The notes under the pieces are model-generated. The model was not told the origin of the DNA. It saw nothing but the letters and a program-made list of their open reading frames with translations, and searched no databases. Shown in pieces: positions 15,991 to 26,073 of a stretch of 37,447 bases of DNA. Numbering within the stretch: the first letter of the stretch is position 1; every line of letters starts with the position of its first letter. Source of the stretch: Magnetococcales bacterium (lineage in GTDB: Bacteria > Pseudomonadota > Magnetococcia > Magnetococcales > JADFWU01); contig JADFWU010000032.1 in the NCBI GenBank assembly GCA_015234045.1, forward strand, positions 1 to 37,447. The letters are read 5' to 3'. The translations under genes and the position numbers were made by a program.

Positions 15991-16488
15991 TTAATTTTTT
16001 CCGTGGCCCTTAACAGTAATCGCTCGGTGAAACCGGTAAAGGCCACCACTGTGATGAATAGCAAGCTTCACATCCCAATTACCAGCCAGATCAATTTTCA
16101 GATCCGTGGCATACACTCCTGCATCTTGTTCAACAAGTTTTAACGGCTTGTCATAACCACTGGGAACCGGTCTGAACAACACACCATCAACCTCAACACC
16201 GGTAACCGGCATATCTTGACGATCCAGGATACGAATCACCAAGCGCTCATCCCGATTTGCTTCAAGAGGTTTAACGACTAAATCGACATGCCATTCCATG
16301 GCATTCTGTGCCTGTTGGGCGGCGATGACATCGTTGTAGGCCAACCCCTTTTCATAATGGTTCTCAGTCGTCAAACCAGTCCAAGAGCTTTGGGCCAAGT
16401 AAACCAACGCAAAGTTGGCAATAAACACAACTACGAAGAATAGAATGATGGCCACTGGCCAAGGTTCGATACGCTGTTTGATTGACAT
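15991..16488 (-). CDS. ccoH: cbb3 oxidase assembly protein CcoH (FixH)
   Basis: 165 residues. A short cytoplasmic N-terminus with one membrane helix (VAIILFFVVVFIANFALVYL, residues 13-32) precedes a periplasmic domain. SSWTGLTTENHYEKGLAYN directly after the helix is the hallmark of FixH/CcoH. In Rhodobacter and related bacteria CcoH stays with the oxidase and is needed for its stable assembly. It lies 26 bp after ccoG and 26 bp before ccoQ. No ccoI (copper ATPase) or ccoS gene follows, so copper delivery genes must be elsewhere. Confidence 0.92.
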   Translation of the reverse strand: MSIKQRIEPWPVAIILFFVVVFIANFALVYLAQSSWTGLTTENHYEKGLAYNDVIAAQQAQNAMEWHVDLVVKPLEANRDERLVIRILDRQDMPVTGVEVDGVLFRPVPSGYDKPLKLVEQDAGVYATDLKIDLAGNWDVKLAIHHSGGLYRFHRAITVKGHGKN

Positions 16489-16514
16489 ATACTTTCAAAC
16501 CTTCAAAAAAATAA

Positions 16515-17915
16515 TTATTCCGGTCTCATAAAGACGCTTTCATAGCGGTCCTGCCCACCAGTTTCATCCTGGGCAGTGAGCGCAAACGTAATCGCCGATT
16601 GACCACCAGATCGATCCTTGGAACGCACGTAAGCGGTAAATGGTTCTACTTTTCCAGGACCAACGATTAACAAGGTGTTTCCATCATCATCCTTCTGAGT
16701 CATTGCAGCTACAGAGAGTTCCGCATTTTTCAAACCTTCGATGCCCAAAGCATACACTTGGGGCTTGGCGGTCATATTGAGTACACGGATAGTAAAATTG
16801 TTCTGAATCGAACCATCTGACTGAGTAATATACACCGGTTTGCGATGACGGATGACGTTTAGATCGACAGAAGCACGACTGGCCAGATGGACAATAATCA
16901 TCAACACGGCCAACAGCAAAATGCCACCGTAAAATAATACCCGAGGACGAAACAGACGTGCTTTTTTGTTCTCCAACGCACTCAGAGCCGTATAGCGCAC
17001 AAGACCATGTGGTTTTCCAATGTGATCCATCACCTCATCACACGCATCAATACAGGCCGCACAGGTAATACACTGATACTGCTGACCGTCCCGAATATCA
17101 ATACCGGTTGGGCAAACCCGCACACATTCATGACAATCAATGCAGTCGCCTGAATTCTCTTTGCCGCGAATTTTCTTATTGGACTCCCTCGGTTCACCAC
17201 GTTTCTCATCATACGCGACTATCAAGGTATCAGCATCAAACATTGCACCTTGGAACCGCGCATAAGGACACATGTAAATACACACCTGCTCTCGCGCAAA
17301 GCCTGCAAAGACATATGTGGTGATGGTTAGAAAGCCCAAAGAGAACCAAGCCGCATAAGGCGCTGAACCATCCAGAAAACTCTTGAATAACGTTGGTGCA
17401 TCGGCAAAGTAAAATACAAACGCGCCACCGGTAGCCAATCCTATCAATAACCAGACAAAGTGCTTGCCCGCCTTACGCACAAACCATTTGCCGGTAAACT
17501 TATGCTCATCCAGCATCCGACGCTGACGCGGTGACCCTTCAAAAAAATTCTCCACATAGAGAAAGAGATCCGTCCACACCGTCTGGAAACACATGTAACC
17601 GCAAAAAACACGGCCCGCCAATGCGGTAATAAAAAACAGTCCAACCGCTGAAACAATAAGCAAAAAAGTGAGTAAGAAGATATCTTGTGGCCAAATAACC
17701 AAATCGAAGATGTAGAACTTTCGGTGCGGAAGATCGAATAGTACAGCCTGCGTTGGTAAATCACCACCGCGATCCCATCTTATTAACGGAATCAAATAGT
17801 AAAATCCAAGGAGAATGAACAGTGAAATCCACTTGATTTTACGAAAGAACCCTTGCTGATACTTAGGATATATTTTTATGTGCGATGCATATAGAGATTC
17901 TGATTGCTCTGACAT
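16515..17915 (-). CDS. ccoG: cbb3 oxidase accessory ferredoxin CcoG (FixG)
   Basis: 466 residues. Membrane helices are near residues 24-40, 56-80, 125-145 and 170-190. Between them lie FCGYMCFQTVWTDLF and CIYMCPYARFQGAMFD, conserved NapH/FixG-type Cys motifs. A two-cluster ferredoxin domain follows, CIDCHECVRVCPTG and CITCAACIDACDE, that should bind two [4Fe-4S] clusters. The C-terminus is a helix plus a periplasmic Ig-like FixG_C domain. CcoG has been reported to reduce cupric copper for CuB assembly. The frame is open to 18014, but ATG at 17915 starts the normal family N-terminus and has AAAGG about 8 bases upstream. Confidence 0.95.
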   Translation of the reverse strand: MSEQSESLYASHIKIYPKYQQGFFRKIKWISLFILLGFYYLIPLIRWDRGGDLPTQAVLFDLPHRKFYIFDLVIWPQDIFLLTFLLIVSAVGLFFITALAGRVFCGYMCFQTVWTDLFLYVENFFEGSPRQRRMLDEHKFTGKWFVRKAGKHFVWLLIGLATGGAFVFYFADAPTLFKSFLDGSAPYAAWFSLGFLTITTYVFAGFAREQVCIYMCPYARFQGAMFDADTLIVAYDEKRGEPRESNKKIRGKENSGDCIDCHECVRVCPTGIDIRDGQQYQCITCAACIDACDEVMDHIGKPHGLVRYTALSALENKKARLFRPRVLFYGGILLLAVLMIIVHLASRASVDLNVIRHRKPVYITQSDGSIQNNFTIRVLNMTAKPQVYALGIEGLKNAELSVAAMTQKDDDGNTLLIVGPGKVEPFTAYVRSKDRSGGQSAITFALTAQDETGGQDRYESVFMRPE

Positions 17916-18323
17916 TTTTTTTGCCTTTTTTTTCAATCGCTTAACAATAAACATTTCCAACCCGATGACATTTTGATATTTGTAAGTATCAAAGAGTTCC
18001 CAACTTGACACCATTTTTTTTATAATTTTTTTTCACTTTATTGAAACTTTCTTTGGAACCTATGTCTAAGAATATCAATCTCAGTGTTTGTCAGAGAGCA
18101 ACAAACAATAAAACACAAAATAAAATGTAATAGAAATACATCAGTACACATAAATTTGTGTGATTTGTTTTTCTTTTCAACAATCAGAAAAAGCATTATT
18201 TAGCATATTTTTTCTTGGCAGTGTCCGGTGTTAATCGACGTTTTCAGTAAACCAGGGAGCCGATCAACCTGTTTATTGGGAAACATCGGGCAAGGTTCAT
18301 GGTGATCAACAAGGAGCGACACA
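17916..18323. promoter_or_regulatory. divergent ccoG / ccoN promoter region
   Basis: The 408-bp gap drives both cbb3 transcripts. TTTGATA (17972-17978) and TATCAAA (17987-17993) form a perfect 7-bp inverted repeat with an 8-nt spacer, 57 bp upstream of ccoG. The half-sites look like FNR/ANR half-sites (TTGAT), but FNR sites have 4 nt between TTGAT and ATCAA and here there are 10. ACACA/TGTGT arms (18136-18160) form a weaker palindrome nearer ccoN. No canonical FNR box was found. AAGGAG at 18311-18316 is the ccoN ribosome binding site. Confidence 0.5.
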
Positions 18324-19730
18324 GTGCAACAATCCGTCACGCAGGAGTACGATTACACAATCGTCAAGCTGTTTTCGGTGATGGCTGTTGTCTACGCCAT
18401 CGTCGGTTTTCTGGTAGGAGACCTTCTGGCTTGGCAACTTACATTCCCCGAACTCAACTTCGACATCCCCTACATTTCGTTTGGTCGATTACGGCCACTG
18501 CATACTTCAGCAGTGATTTTCGCATTTGGCGGTAGTGTGCTGTTTGCCACCAGTTACTATGTTGTGCAGCGCACCAGTAAGGTTCGTCTCTTTTCGAACT
18601 TTCTATCCTGGTTCACCTTTGCCGGTTGGAATCTGACCGTATTAGCGGTTGTGATCACCTATCCGCTGGGATTGTCACAGGGTAAGGAGTACGCGGAGCC
18701 GATCTGGCCCATTGATATCCTGATCACCATCACGTGGGTGGCGTATTTCATCAACTTTGTCGGAACATTGGCGCGTCGGAAAGAGCGTCATATCTATGTG
18801 GCAAACTGGTTTTATCTGGCGTTTATCATCACTGTTGCGATGTTGCATATTGTCAACAATATCGCAATACCGGTAAACATGACCGACTCCTATTCAGCCT
18901 ATGCAGGCGTACAGGATGCCATGATTCAATGGTGGTATGGTCATAATGCGGTGGGTTTCTTCCTGACTGCGGCCTTCTTGGGTTTGATGTACTACTTTAT
19001 TCCCAAACAGGCGGAACGTCCGGTCTATTCGTATCGTCTATCTATTGTTCACTTCTGGGCGATTATTTTTCTGTACATCTGGGCTGGTCCACATCATCTG
19101 CACTACACTGCCCTGCCTGACTGGGCTTCCACCTTGGGTGCGACCTTCTCCATCATGCTTTTATTGCCCTCCTGGGGTGGCATGATCAACGGTATCATGA
19201 CTCTCTCTGGTGCATGGCATAAGGTTCGAACCGATCCGATTCTGCGCTTTTTGATCATCTCCCTCTCCTTCTACGGCATGTCCACTTTTGAAGGTCCGAT
19301 GATGTCCATCAAGTCGGTGAACGCTCTGTCTCACTACACCGACTGGACGATTGGTCATGTTCACTCCGGTGCGCTCGGCTGGGTAGCGATGGTCTCATTT
19401 GGTGCGCTCTATCATATGATTCCTCGACTTTGGAACACTAAGATCCATTCAGTTGGTCTGATCAACGTCCACTTCTGGCTCTCCACCATAGGCATTGTAC
19501 TGTACATCACGGCAATGTGGATCTCCGGTGTCATGCAAGGTCTAATGTGGCGTGCTTATGACGACTATGGCAACTTGGTTTACTCCTTTGCCGAGACCGT
19601 GGAAGCGATGCATCCCTACTACTTTATTCGTTCGGTAGGTGGTTTGGTCTTTCTCCTCGGTGGTCTGGTCATGGCGTACAACGTATTCATGACTATCCGC
19701 AACGCCAACAAGGTCCCGGCTGCGGCCTGA
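18324..19730 (+). CDS. ccoN: cbb3-type cytochrome c oxidase subunit I CcoN
   Basis: Catalytic subunit of the high-affinity C-family haem-copper oxidase: reduces O2 to water and pumps protons. It has 468 residues and about twelve helices. Ligands sit at the same numbers as in the Pseudomonas stutzeri structure: His60 ([10 protein letters not shown]) and His347 for low-spin haem b, His207 (YGHNAVGF), His257 and His258 (GPHHLHYT) for CuB, His345 for haem b3, and the cross-linked Tyr251. The start is GTG with AAGGAG 7 bases upstream; there is no nearby ATG in frame. ccoO follows after 21 bp. Confidence 0.97.
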   Translation: MQQSVTQEYDYTIVKLFSVMAVVYAIVGFLVGDLLAWQLTFPELNFDIPYISFGRLRPLHTSAVIFAFGGSVLFATSYYVVQRTSKVRLFSNFLSWFTFAGWNLTVLAVVITYPLGLSQGKEYAEPIWPIDILITITWVAYFINFVGTLARRKERHIYVANWFYLAFIITVAMLHIVNNIAIPVNMTDSYSAYAGVQDAMIQWWYGHNAVGFFLTAAFLGLMYYFIPKQAERPVYSYRLSIVHFWAIIFLYIWAGPHHLHYTALPDWASTLGATFSIMLLLPSWGGMINGIMTLSGAWHKVRTDPILRFLIISLSFYGMSTFEGPMMSIKSVNALSHYTDWTIGHVHSGALGWVAMVSFGALYHMIPRLWNTKIHSVGLINVHFWLSTIGIVLYITAMWISGVMQGLMWRAYDDYGNLVYSFAETVEAMHPYYFIRSVGGLVFLLGGLVMAYNVFMTIRNANKVPAAA

Positions 19731-19751
19731 CCCATTAGAAGGAGTTACGCG

Positions 19752-20468
19752 GTGAAACACGCAACAATTGAAAAATCAATCCCTTTAATGAGCATCCTGA
19801 CCTTGCTTATGGTAATGGTCGGCGGCTTGGTAGAAATTGTGCCTCTGTTTTTAATTGAGAGCACGATTGAGAATGTTTCCGGCGTGCGTCCTTATACGCC
19901 GTTGGAGTTGAAAGGCCGTGACATCTACATTCGTGAAGGATGCTACAACTGTCACTCCCAAATGATCCGTCCGTTCCGTGATGAAGCGGAGCGTTATGGT
20001 CACTACAGCTTAGCTGCTGAAAGCAAATATGATCATCCGTTCCAATGGGGTTCCAAACGTACTGGCCCTGATCTGGCACGTGTTGGTGGTAAATATTCCA
20101 GCCTCTGGCATCAAGAACATATGCGTAATCCGCGCAATCTGGTTCCTGAGTCGGTTATGCCAAGCTATTCATGGTTGGAAAAAGATGCCTTGGATTACGC
20201 CGATGTGGGTGATCGAATGTCTGCATTGAGCATGGTTGGTGTGCCTTATACCGAGAATCAGATCAAAAACGCGATTGCTGATCTTGAAGCACAGGCCACG
20301 CCTGACAGTGATACCGAAGCGATCATGTCTCGCTATGATGAGAAGATTCCTTTGGATAACTTTGATGGTAACCCTAAAAAAATCACCGAACTTGATGCCC
20401 TTGTTGCCTATCTTCAGGTACTGGGCACCATGGTTGATTTTTCTTCCCAACAGGCCAAGGCTCAATGA
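19752..20468 (+). CDS. ccoO: cbb3-type cytochrome c oxidase subunit II CcoO
   Basis: Monohaem c subunit anchored in the inner membrane; takes electrons from CcoP to CcoN. It has 238 residues with an N-terminal helix (residues 12-33), then [21 protein letters not shown] containing the haem-binding CxxCH at residues 64-68. The axial Met is probably in [10 protein letters not shown]. The length is typical (200-245). The start is GTG with AAGGAG 8 bases upstream. It is cotranscribed with ccoN (21-bp gap) and ccoP (63-bp gap). No ccoQ is present in that 63-bp gap. Confidence 0.97.
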   Translation: MKHATIEKSIPLMSILTLLMVMVGGLVEIVPLFLIESTIENVSGVRPYTPLELKGRDIYIREGCYNCHSQMIRPFRDEAERYGHYSLAAESKYDHPFQWGSKRTGPDLARVGGKYSSLWHQEHMRNPRNLVPESVMPSYSWLEKDALDYADVGDRMSALSMVGVPYTENQIKNAIADLEAQATPDSDTEAIMSRYDEKIPLDNFDGNPKKITELDALVAYLQVLGTMVDFSSQQAKAQ

Positions 20469-20531
20469 ACTCCGGTGACTACAACTGTGGCTGCGAAACC
20501 AGCAACAATTGGCCCGGAGGGGAGATGACAC

Positions 20532-21467
20532 ATGCAAGATCATAAAAATAAAATCGATCCCAACAGTGAGGTGGAAACCACCGGTCACCAATGGGACGAT
20601 GATGAAGGCTATCCGTTAAAAGAGTTTAACAACCCCTTGCCGAAATGGTGGCTGTACACTTTCTACGCGACCATTATCTGGGCCATCGTTTACTGGGTAC
20701 TCTATCCTGCTTGGCCACTGCCAAATGGTAATACTGAGGGCATGCTCGGCTGGACTCAGAAAAAACAACTTGCTGAAGAGATCCGTGTGGCCAAAGAGGC
20801 GCAAAAGCCCTTCGATAATAAGTTGGCATCGCTCTCTCTTGAAGAGATCAACAAAGACAACTCATTGCTTCAGTACGCCATTTCCGGCGGCAAAGCGATC
20901 TTTGGTGACAACTGCGCCCCTTGCCACGGCAGCGGTGGTGTTGGTTCCAAAGCCCATGGCTTTCCGACTCTGGTGGATGATGACTGGATTTTCGGCGGCA
21001 CATTGGCCGACATCAACGAAACCGTACAGAATGGTCGCACAGGTGCAATGCCTGCTCATCTGGAGAGTGCTGATGGCGCGTTTACACAAGCTCAGGTCAA
21101 TGATCTGGCTGAATATGTGCTGTCCATCTCCAATCAGTCTCACGACGCGGTAAAAGCGGGACGCGGTGATACGCTGTTCCACGGTGAAGCATCCTGTAAT
21201 GCCTGCCATGGCGACAACGGACGCGGCTCCCTCAAAGACACCTTTGATGGAGAAAGACTGGACAAGGCTACTGGTGCACCTAACCTCACCGATGCTGTCT
21301 GGCTATATGGTGGCTCACGTGAAACCATTACTCAGACTATTGCTCGCGGCCGTACCGGTAAAATGCCTGCTTGGGGTGAAGGGTTTGAAGGCTTTGGCCG
21401 TCAACTTGATCCGCTCTCCATCAAACAGGTTGTACTCTATGTTCACAGCTTGGGTGGTGGCCAATAG
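20532..21467 (+). CDS. ccoP: cbb3-type cytochrome c oxidase subunit III CcoP
   Basis: Dihaem c subunit, the electron entry point. It has 311 residues. The N-terminal cytoplasmic segment is acidic, with WDDDEGYPLKEFNNPLPKWW, the conserved entry to the membrane helix (about residues 38-58, YTFYATIIWAIVYWVLYPAW). Two CxxCH sites follow: NCAPCHGSGGVG (residue about 127) and SCNACHGDNGRG (about 221). Met ligands are probably in GRTGAMPAH and GRTGKMPAW. The start has GGAGGGG upstream. It is the last gene of ccoNOP and is followed by a clear terminator. Confidence 0.97.
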   Translation: MQDHKNKIDPNSEVETTGHQWDDDEGYPLKEFNNPLPKWWLYTFYATIIWAIVYWVLYPAWPLPNGNTEGMLGWTQKKQLAEEIRVAKEAQKPFDNKLASLSLEEINKDNSLLQYAISGGKAIFGDNCAPCHGSGGVGSKAHGFPTLVDDDWIFGGTLADINETVQNGRTGAMPAHLESADGAFTQAQVNDLAEYVLSISNQSHDAVKAGRGDTLFHGEASCNACHGDNGRGSLKDTFDGERLDKATGAPNLTDAVWLYGGSRETITQTIARGRTGKMPAWGEGFEGFGRQLDPLSIKQVVLYVHSLGGGQ

Positions 21468-21515
21468 CGTCTCATACCATTCACATAGCATGACACACAG
21501 AACACAATAAAAATG

Positions 21516-21551
21516 AGCACCGCTTGCCAGCTTTGAAGCGGTGCTTTTTTT
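21516..21551 (+). terminator. rho-independent terminator after ccoP
   Basis: AGCACCGCTT and AAGCGGTGCT form a perfect 10-bp stem with a 10-nt loop, followed by six T residues. It lies about 50 bp after the ccoP stop and ends the ccoNOP transcript. Confidence 0.95.
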
Positions 21552-21619
21552 GTTCATAGACTGCTTGCTGACACAGATCTGTCAAAATTGACAAATCCAT
21601 TTTATTTGCACAACAAATT

Positions 21620-21642
21620 ATCAATATTTCTGATCTATTGAT
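21620..21642. promoter_or_regulatory. 7-bp inverted repeat upstream of the chemoreceptor gene
   Basis: ATCAATA (21620-21626) and TATTGAT (21636-21642) are perfect inverted repeats around a 9-nt spacer, about 132 bp before the chemoreceptor ATG. The half-site is close to that of the palindrome upstream of ccoG (TTTGATA), but reversed. It may be an operator. The region is AT-rich, so chance is possible. Confidence 0.3.
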
Positions 21643-21774
21643 TTATTCTTAGGCGTATTTTACATAATAAAAAAATCAATAAATCTTCCATTGCTATTGC
21701 ACAGAAAATCCAGCATAAATGATCGGTTATAGTCCTGAATATCAGTCTCTTTTTATCTTAATCCTGAGGACATC

Positions 21775-23784
21775 ATGACTGGCTTTCTCACTAACACATC
21801 TATTCGAATCCGTCTCACCACATTGATCATTGTTGCCATTGTCTGCATGGTTTTATTGGCGGTTATTTCTGTTGCCAGCAAGCATGAAAGTCTACTCAAC
21901 GACAGAAAGGATAAAACCCGCAATCTGGTTGAGACAGCACATTCCCTGCTTGTGCATTACCATACATTACAGAGTCAGGGTGTGATGAGTGAGAAACAAG
22001 CTCAGAATGCCGCCAAGAAGGCCATTAGCGGATTGCGTTATAATGACAAGGATTACTTCTGGATTAACGATATGTTGCCCAGAATGGTCATGCATCCAAT
22101 GAAACCCGCTTTAGATGGTAAGGATCTATCGGGTTTTAAAGATCCGAATGGTGTCTATCTCTTTGTTGAGTTTGTCAAAACAGTTAAAGCAAACGGTGCG
22201 GGTTTTGTTCCTTATGCCTGGCCCAAACCAGGCAGTGACGATCCTGTTGATAAAATCTCCTTTGTAAAAGGGTTTGCGCCTTGGTCCTGGATTGTGGGTT
22301 CAGGCATCTATATTGATGACGTTGATGCGGCATTCTGGAATACGACCCAACTATTTTTGGTTGTCATCATTGTCGTACTGGCCATTTTAACCTTTTTATC
22401 GCTCACCATTGCCCGTTCGATTATTCGCCCATTGCGCTATCTGGTTGGTGTAACCAATGAGGTATCCAGCGGTAATGTTTCGGTAGATGTCACGATTCGG
22501 CAAAAAGATGAAGTGGGTTTGCTCGCTTCTTCATTGCGTCAGATGACTTCTGATCTTCGTACCATGTTGGTTAGTATTGCGGACAACTCCCACCTGCTTC
22601 GGAGCAACTCCAAAGAGCTAAACGATGCATCCAAGCTGATGGCCACTCGTTCAGTTGATATGAGCCAAACTGCCGATAATGCCTCCAACGATGTACGTGA
22701 AATGAGTGGCAACCTCGGCACCATTTCAACAGCGGCTGATCAAGCCAACAGCAATATGCAAGCGGTTTCCCAATCTGCTGAAGAAGCCAGTCTGAACATG
22801 AGCACCATCTCAGCTGCCGCTGAACAGGCCTCAGCGAATCTGACCACTGTTGCCGCTGCTTCTGAAGAGGCCAGCACCAGTATGCAGCATGTTCAAGACG
22901 CTGCTGATCGAACCAATACAAACGTCTCTTCGGTAGCCTCCTCTCTCCAAGAGATGAGCGAAGCATTAGCCCGCGTTAGAGCGCAATGTGAAGCGGCCAG
23001 CACCGAATCTGCTACAGCCAGCCAGCATGCCCATGAGAACTCAGCGGTCATGGAAAAGCTGTCCTCCTCTGCTCAGGAGATCGGTAAAGTTGTCGCTGTC
23101 ATCAATAATATTGCCGAGCAGACAAACATGTTGGCGTTGAATGCATCCATCGAAGCCGCCGGTGCTGGTGAGGCAGGCAAAGGGTTTGCTGTTGTTGCCA
23201 ATGAGGTTAAAGACTTGGCCCGCCAAACTGGCGAAGCTACTCAAATGATCTCTTCCAAAATTGATGAGATTCGTACCATTACCCATGAGGTTTCTGATTC
23301 TGTCCTTGAAGTCACCCAAACCATTGGCCGCATTGAAAATGCCAACGATGAGATTCTAGAATCCGTTGATGAACAGGGCATGACTATTGAACGCATTTCC
23401 CAGTCGATGGATGAAGCGGCCAGTGAGACTACTGAAGTTACGCGGCGCGTTAATGAATCTTCAGCTGGTATTGCAGAAGTCACTCGGAGTGTTGCTGAGA
23501 TTGCGGCGGGCATTAACGAAGTGACGCGCAATGTGAGTGATGCAAATGCTGGCATTCAGATGATGGCTATGAATGTGAAAGAAGCCACCGATGGCAATAC
23601 TGAAATCACTATGAATGTGAAGCAAGTCGCCACCACATCCCATCAGGTTGCAGACTCCATGACAACCGCTGAAGATGCAGCAGCGGCAATTCAAACCGCA
23701 AGTCAGCAGGTAAATGCACAGGCTGGTGAAATTTCGGATATTGCCGTGAGATTGGATAAATTGATCAGTCAGTTCAGAATGTAA
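21775..23784 (+). CDS. methyl-accepting chemotaxis protein with single Cache domain
   Basis: Transmembrane chemoreceptor, 669 residues. TM1 is at residues about 15-34. A periplasmic single-Cache (sCache_2) domain covers about 40-188, with [16 protein letters not shown] and [23 protein letters not shown] as its diagnostic strands. TM2 is about 196-216, HAMP about 216-270. A long helical signalling domain has the tip [33 protein letters not shown] near 447-480, which contacts CheA/CheW. No C-terminal NWETF-like tether for CheR is seen. It has GAGG 5 bases before the ATG. It is monocistronic, with no che genes nearby. The ligand is not predictable; sCache_2 receptors often sense small carboxylates. 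Confidence 0.95.
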   Translation: MTGFLTNTSIRIRLTTLIIVAIVCMVLLAVISVASKHESLLNDRKDKTRNLVETAHSLLVHYHTLQSQGVMSEKQAQNAAKKAISGLRYNDKDYFWINDMLPRMVMHPMKPALDGKDLSGFKDPNGVYLFVEFVKTVKANGAGFVPYAWPKPGSDDPVDKISFVKGFAPWSWIVGSGIYIDDVDAAFWNTTQLFLVVIIVVLAILTFLSLTIARSIIRPLRYLVGVTNEVSSGNVSVDVTIRQKDEVGLLASSLRQMTSDLRTMLVSIADNSHLLRSNSKELNDASKLMATRSVDMSQTADNASNDVREMSGNLGTISTAADQANSNMQAVSQSAEEASLNMSTISAAAEQASANLTTVAAASEEASTSMQHVQDAADRTNTNVSSVASSLQEMSEALARVRAQCEAASTESATASQHAHENSAVMEKLSSSAQEIGKVVAVINNIAEQTNMLALNASIEAAGAGEAGKGFAVVANEVKDLARQTGEATQMISSKIDEIRTITHEVSDSVLEVTQTIGRIENANDEILESVDEQGMTIERISQSMDEAASETTEVTRRVNESSAGIAEVTRSVAEIAAGINEVTRNVSDANAGIQMMAMNVKEATDGNTEITMNVKQVATTSHQVADSMTTAEDAAAAIQTASQQVNAQAGEISDIAVRLDKLISQFRM

Positions 23785-23843
23785 AAAACGAAATTGGTTG
23801 TGTTATCGGGTAGGAGGCGGGAATCCCCGCCGTCCTCCCACAG

Positions 23844-23871
23844 AACCGTGCGTACGGGTCCGTACACGGCT
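23844..23871 (-). ncRNA. group II intron domain V
   Basis: Catalytic hairpin on the minus strand: AGCCGTG, TACG, loop GACC, CGTA, two-base bulge CG, CACGGTT. The AGC catalytic triad and the 2-nt bulge are the canonical elements. It lies directly after the reverse transcriptase stop. Confidence 0.85.
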
Positions 23872-23873
23872 CC

Positions 23874-25184
23874 TCATTCAAGCTTTATCCAGGTATTTAA
23901 CGAGTACCAATGGAATTGTTCACTATCGGAGAAAATTTCCAGTCCTAACGTCTCTATAAACCATTTGTTAGGATAAGCCCTTTCCACTGCGAAAGTATGG
24001 GACAATGCCCATCGTTTCCTGTTGGAGTAGGCTGTTTTAACTGCCAAGCCCTTTGGGACATTGTGCTTGATCAGAGTTCGAAGCAGATTTCGCCTATTTT
24101 TCTTCTGATCAACAAACCGAGCCCGTAAACGGCGCCTGAGATGGGCCTCGATTTTACGAAGCTGGGATGGGTATTGAGTCATGCTGTAGTAGTTGGCCCA
24201 ACCCATGTACCATTGGTTGATTCTCTTAATGGTTTTTCCCAGCGTTTCCCTGGTCCCCCTTGGAGTGAGTTCTTTGACTTTGTCCATAGCCCGCTGCATC
24301 GACTTCTTAGAGATAGCTATTGTCTGATCGACAATAGTCATCCCCAAAAATTTAACGTGCTTAGACGGAGCCACTTGGCTCTTCTCCTGGTTTACCTTGA
24401 GCTTGAGTTTCTCCTCAATAAAACGGGTGATTGACTTCATCACCCGATGGGCGGCCTTATCCGAACTAACAAAGATATTGCAGTCATCTGCAAATCTACA
24501 AAAGGAAAGACCACGTCTCTCTAGTTCCTTATCAAGCTCATCTAGAACAACGTTGCTTAACAAGGGGCTAAGAGGGCTGCCCTGAACTGATCCCTTTTCT
24601 GTTGGGCTGATGTTACCACCTATCATTACCCCACTTCTTAGCGTCTTCCCAATAAGGCGCAAGATACGCTTATCAGGGATTTTTTGGCCTAGACGATAGA
24701 TTAGTCTGTCGTGAGATATGCGATCAAAGAACTTCGATAAGTCAATATCTACGACATAGCCTTTTCCAGACGCCACAATCTCTCGCGCCGACCTAACCGC
24801 CTGTTTTTGGTCACGGTATGGCCTGAACCCATAACTGCTATCCGAAAACTCAGGATCCAGAATTGGCTCTAATAGAGATTTAAGGGATGCTTGCACCACG
24901 CGGTCTCTTACGCATGGCACACCCAAAAGCCTTACACCGCCATTCGGTTTAGGGATTTCAACTCTCCTCACCGGTTGTGAAGTGTAAGTCCAACTCAAAA
25001 GTTCTTTCCTGAGTTGGATCAGCTCATTCTCAAGGCTAATGGCAAAATCCTCGATTGATACTCCATCAACTCCTGGAGATCCTCGGTTCCTTTTGACAGC
25101 CTTGAATCCTGCCCGCAGTGCGTCCATGCCTGTCAGGTCTTCGAAGAGCTTCGTTTCATCTGTGAATAGATCTGGTCTGTTCAT
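23874..25184 (-). CDS. ltrA: group II intron reverse transcriptase / maturase
   Basis: 436 residues. Reverse transcriptase motifs in order: RGSPGVDGVSIEDF (RT0/1), RRVEIPKPNGGVRLLGVP (RT2), YGFRPYRDQKQAV (RT2a/3), VVDIDLSKFFDRISHDRL (RT3, first catalytic Asp), GSVQGSPLSPLLSN (RT4), CRFADDCNIF (RT5, FADD in place of YADD). These are followed by KVKFLGMTI-like RT6/7 and a maturase X domain (RINQWYMGWANYY). There is no HNH endonuclease at the C-terminus. All catalytic residues are intact, so the intron may still splice and move. The stop lies just before domain V. Confidence 0.95.
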   Translation of the reverse strand: MNRPDLFTDETKLFEDLTGMDALRAGFKAVKRNRGSPGVDGVSIEDFAISLENELIQLRKELLSWTYTSQPVRRVEIPKPNGGVRLLGVPCVRDRVVQASLKSLLEPILDPEFSDSSYGFRPYRDQKQAVRSAREIVASGKGYVVDIDLSKFFDRISHDRLIYRLGQKIPDKRILRLIGKTLRSGVMIGGNISPTEKGSVQGSPLSPLLSNVVLDELDKELERRGLSFCRFADDCNIFVSSDKAAHRVMKSITRFIEEKLKLKVNQEKSQVAPSKHVKFLGMTIVDQTIAISKKSMQRAMDKVKELTPRGTRETLGKTIKRINQWYMGWANYYSMTQYPSQLRKIEAHLRRRLRARFVDQKKNRRNLLRTLIKHNVPKGLAVKTAYSNRKRWALSHTFAVERAYPNKWFIETLGLEIFSDSEQFHWYSLNTWIKLE

Positions 25185-25847
25185 TTCTCTTCAACTTGTT
25201 CTTTGCATGTTCCTTCTATGATCATCGCAGTGCTCCTTGTCCGACGTATACGATGTCAGATGTGAGTCTCGCTCCGGTCTTTCGGCTGATCTCAGGTTCA
25301 TGGATACAAATGATCGATTTGATCTGCTTGAATGTTCAGCCCTTTCCCTCCAGCTTCCTTGTCGCTTGCCGACCGTTTTATCCTCTGGCATGTCACCATA
25401 CCTTCATCGGCGTTCGGCTTTACGGGTACTATGGCTTCATCTGCAAACCTCCTGCTCATAACATCAACATTGCTGTCTAGCTTAGGGCTTAAGGTGTCGT
25501 AGTTACACCGACCCGAAACAGGTGGCCTTTTCACTGGGTAAGATCACTATCTTTCCTTGCCCACCTACCTCTTATACTCATGCAAATTACGGATAGAAAA
25601 TTGGGTTTTGGAGATGAGCGACACCTCACCCTTTGCATAAGCCTACCTGAGGTTCGTACCGAACTTAGGTGGCAAGTTTGACTCCGGCTTCTTTCAGATC
25701 CCTCATTGGCAACCCATTAACCGTCTATTCCCTTTTGGGCAGCTAACGGGAGTTTCTTCGGGCACCCTTGCCATCGTCTACATATTCCCTTCTATCGGGG
25801 TTACGACCAGACTTTCACTGGTTAGATAGTGACCATGCCAGTCACAC

Positions 25848-25872
25848 GCAAGGGAGGCTGCGCCGCCCTTGC
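25848..25872. other. DNA hairpin at the intron insertion site
   Basis: GCAAGGG (25848-25854) pairs with CCCTTGC (25866-25872), with an inner GGC/GCC after one mismatch and a 3-nt loop. It begins at the base next to the predicted intron 5' end. Class IIC introns insert beside hairpins such as terminators or attC sites. No T-run is seen, so this is not a standard terminator; its original role is unclear. Confidence 0.65.
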
Positions 25873-26039
25873 CGGGTTTGGGCAGAGCCTAAATTTAAAG
25901 TAACCCTTTCTGAAACGCAGCAGACGGACCAGAAGCAATATTCACAGACTTCATGAACACCCAAGACTCAATAAATCCAAAAACACAAAGTAATAGTGAT
26001 TTCGATCCGAAATTAGACAATGAATCACAACCAGGTCTG

Positions 26040-26073
26040 GAACGGCTGACTGTTCAAATTTTAGTTGAAACAC
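26040..26073 (+). repeat. repeat A, copy 3
   Basis: GAACGGCTGACTGTTCAAAT followed by TTTAGTTGAAAC, with CCAGGTCT just before it. It shares the core with the copies at 4101 and 5484 and lies 29 bp beyond the 3' end of the helicase gene. Read in one frame, the core of all three copies gives LTVQIL; copies 2 and 3 share PGLERLTVQIL. Confidence 0.75.

Larger units (their letters stand above)
23805..25847 (-). mobile_element. group II intron (IIC-like) with reverse transcriptase
   Basis: A retroelement of about 2043 bp. On the minus strand the 5' end reads GTGTGACTGGCATGG, fitting the GUGYG start, at 25847. About 660 bases of RNA domains I-IV precede the reverse transcriptase frame. Domain V lies at 23871-23844, and domain VI (GGGAGGACGGCGGGG... 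and its complement with a bulged A near CCTACCCGAT) ends at 23805 in AT, as expected of AY-ending introns. The encoded protein lacks an endonuclease domain, and a DNA hairpin sits exactly at the 5' boundary; both are features of class IIC. Boundaries are inferred from these consensus ends. It sits between the convergent chemoreceptor and helicase genes and breaks no gene. Confidence 0.88.

Noticed and set aside
19738-19757. AGGAGTTACGCGGT before ccoO resembles the repeat B end
   Set aside because: It is short, has no second end or flanking duplication, and is explained by the ccoO ribosome binding site and GTG start.
20469-20531. Search for ccoQ between ccoO and ccoP
   Set aside because: The gap is only 63 bp and has no coding frame; the CcoQ-like gene is at 15797-15964.
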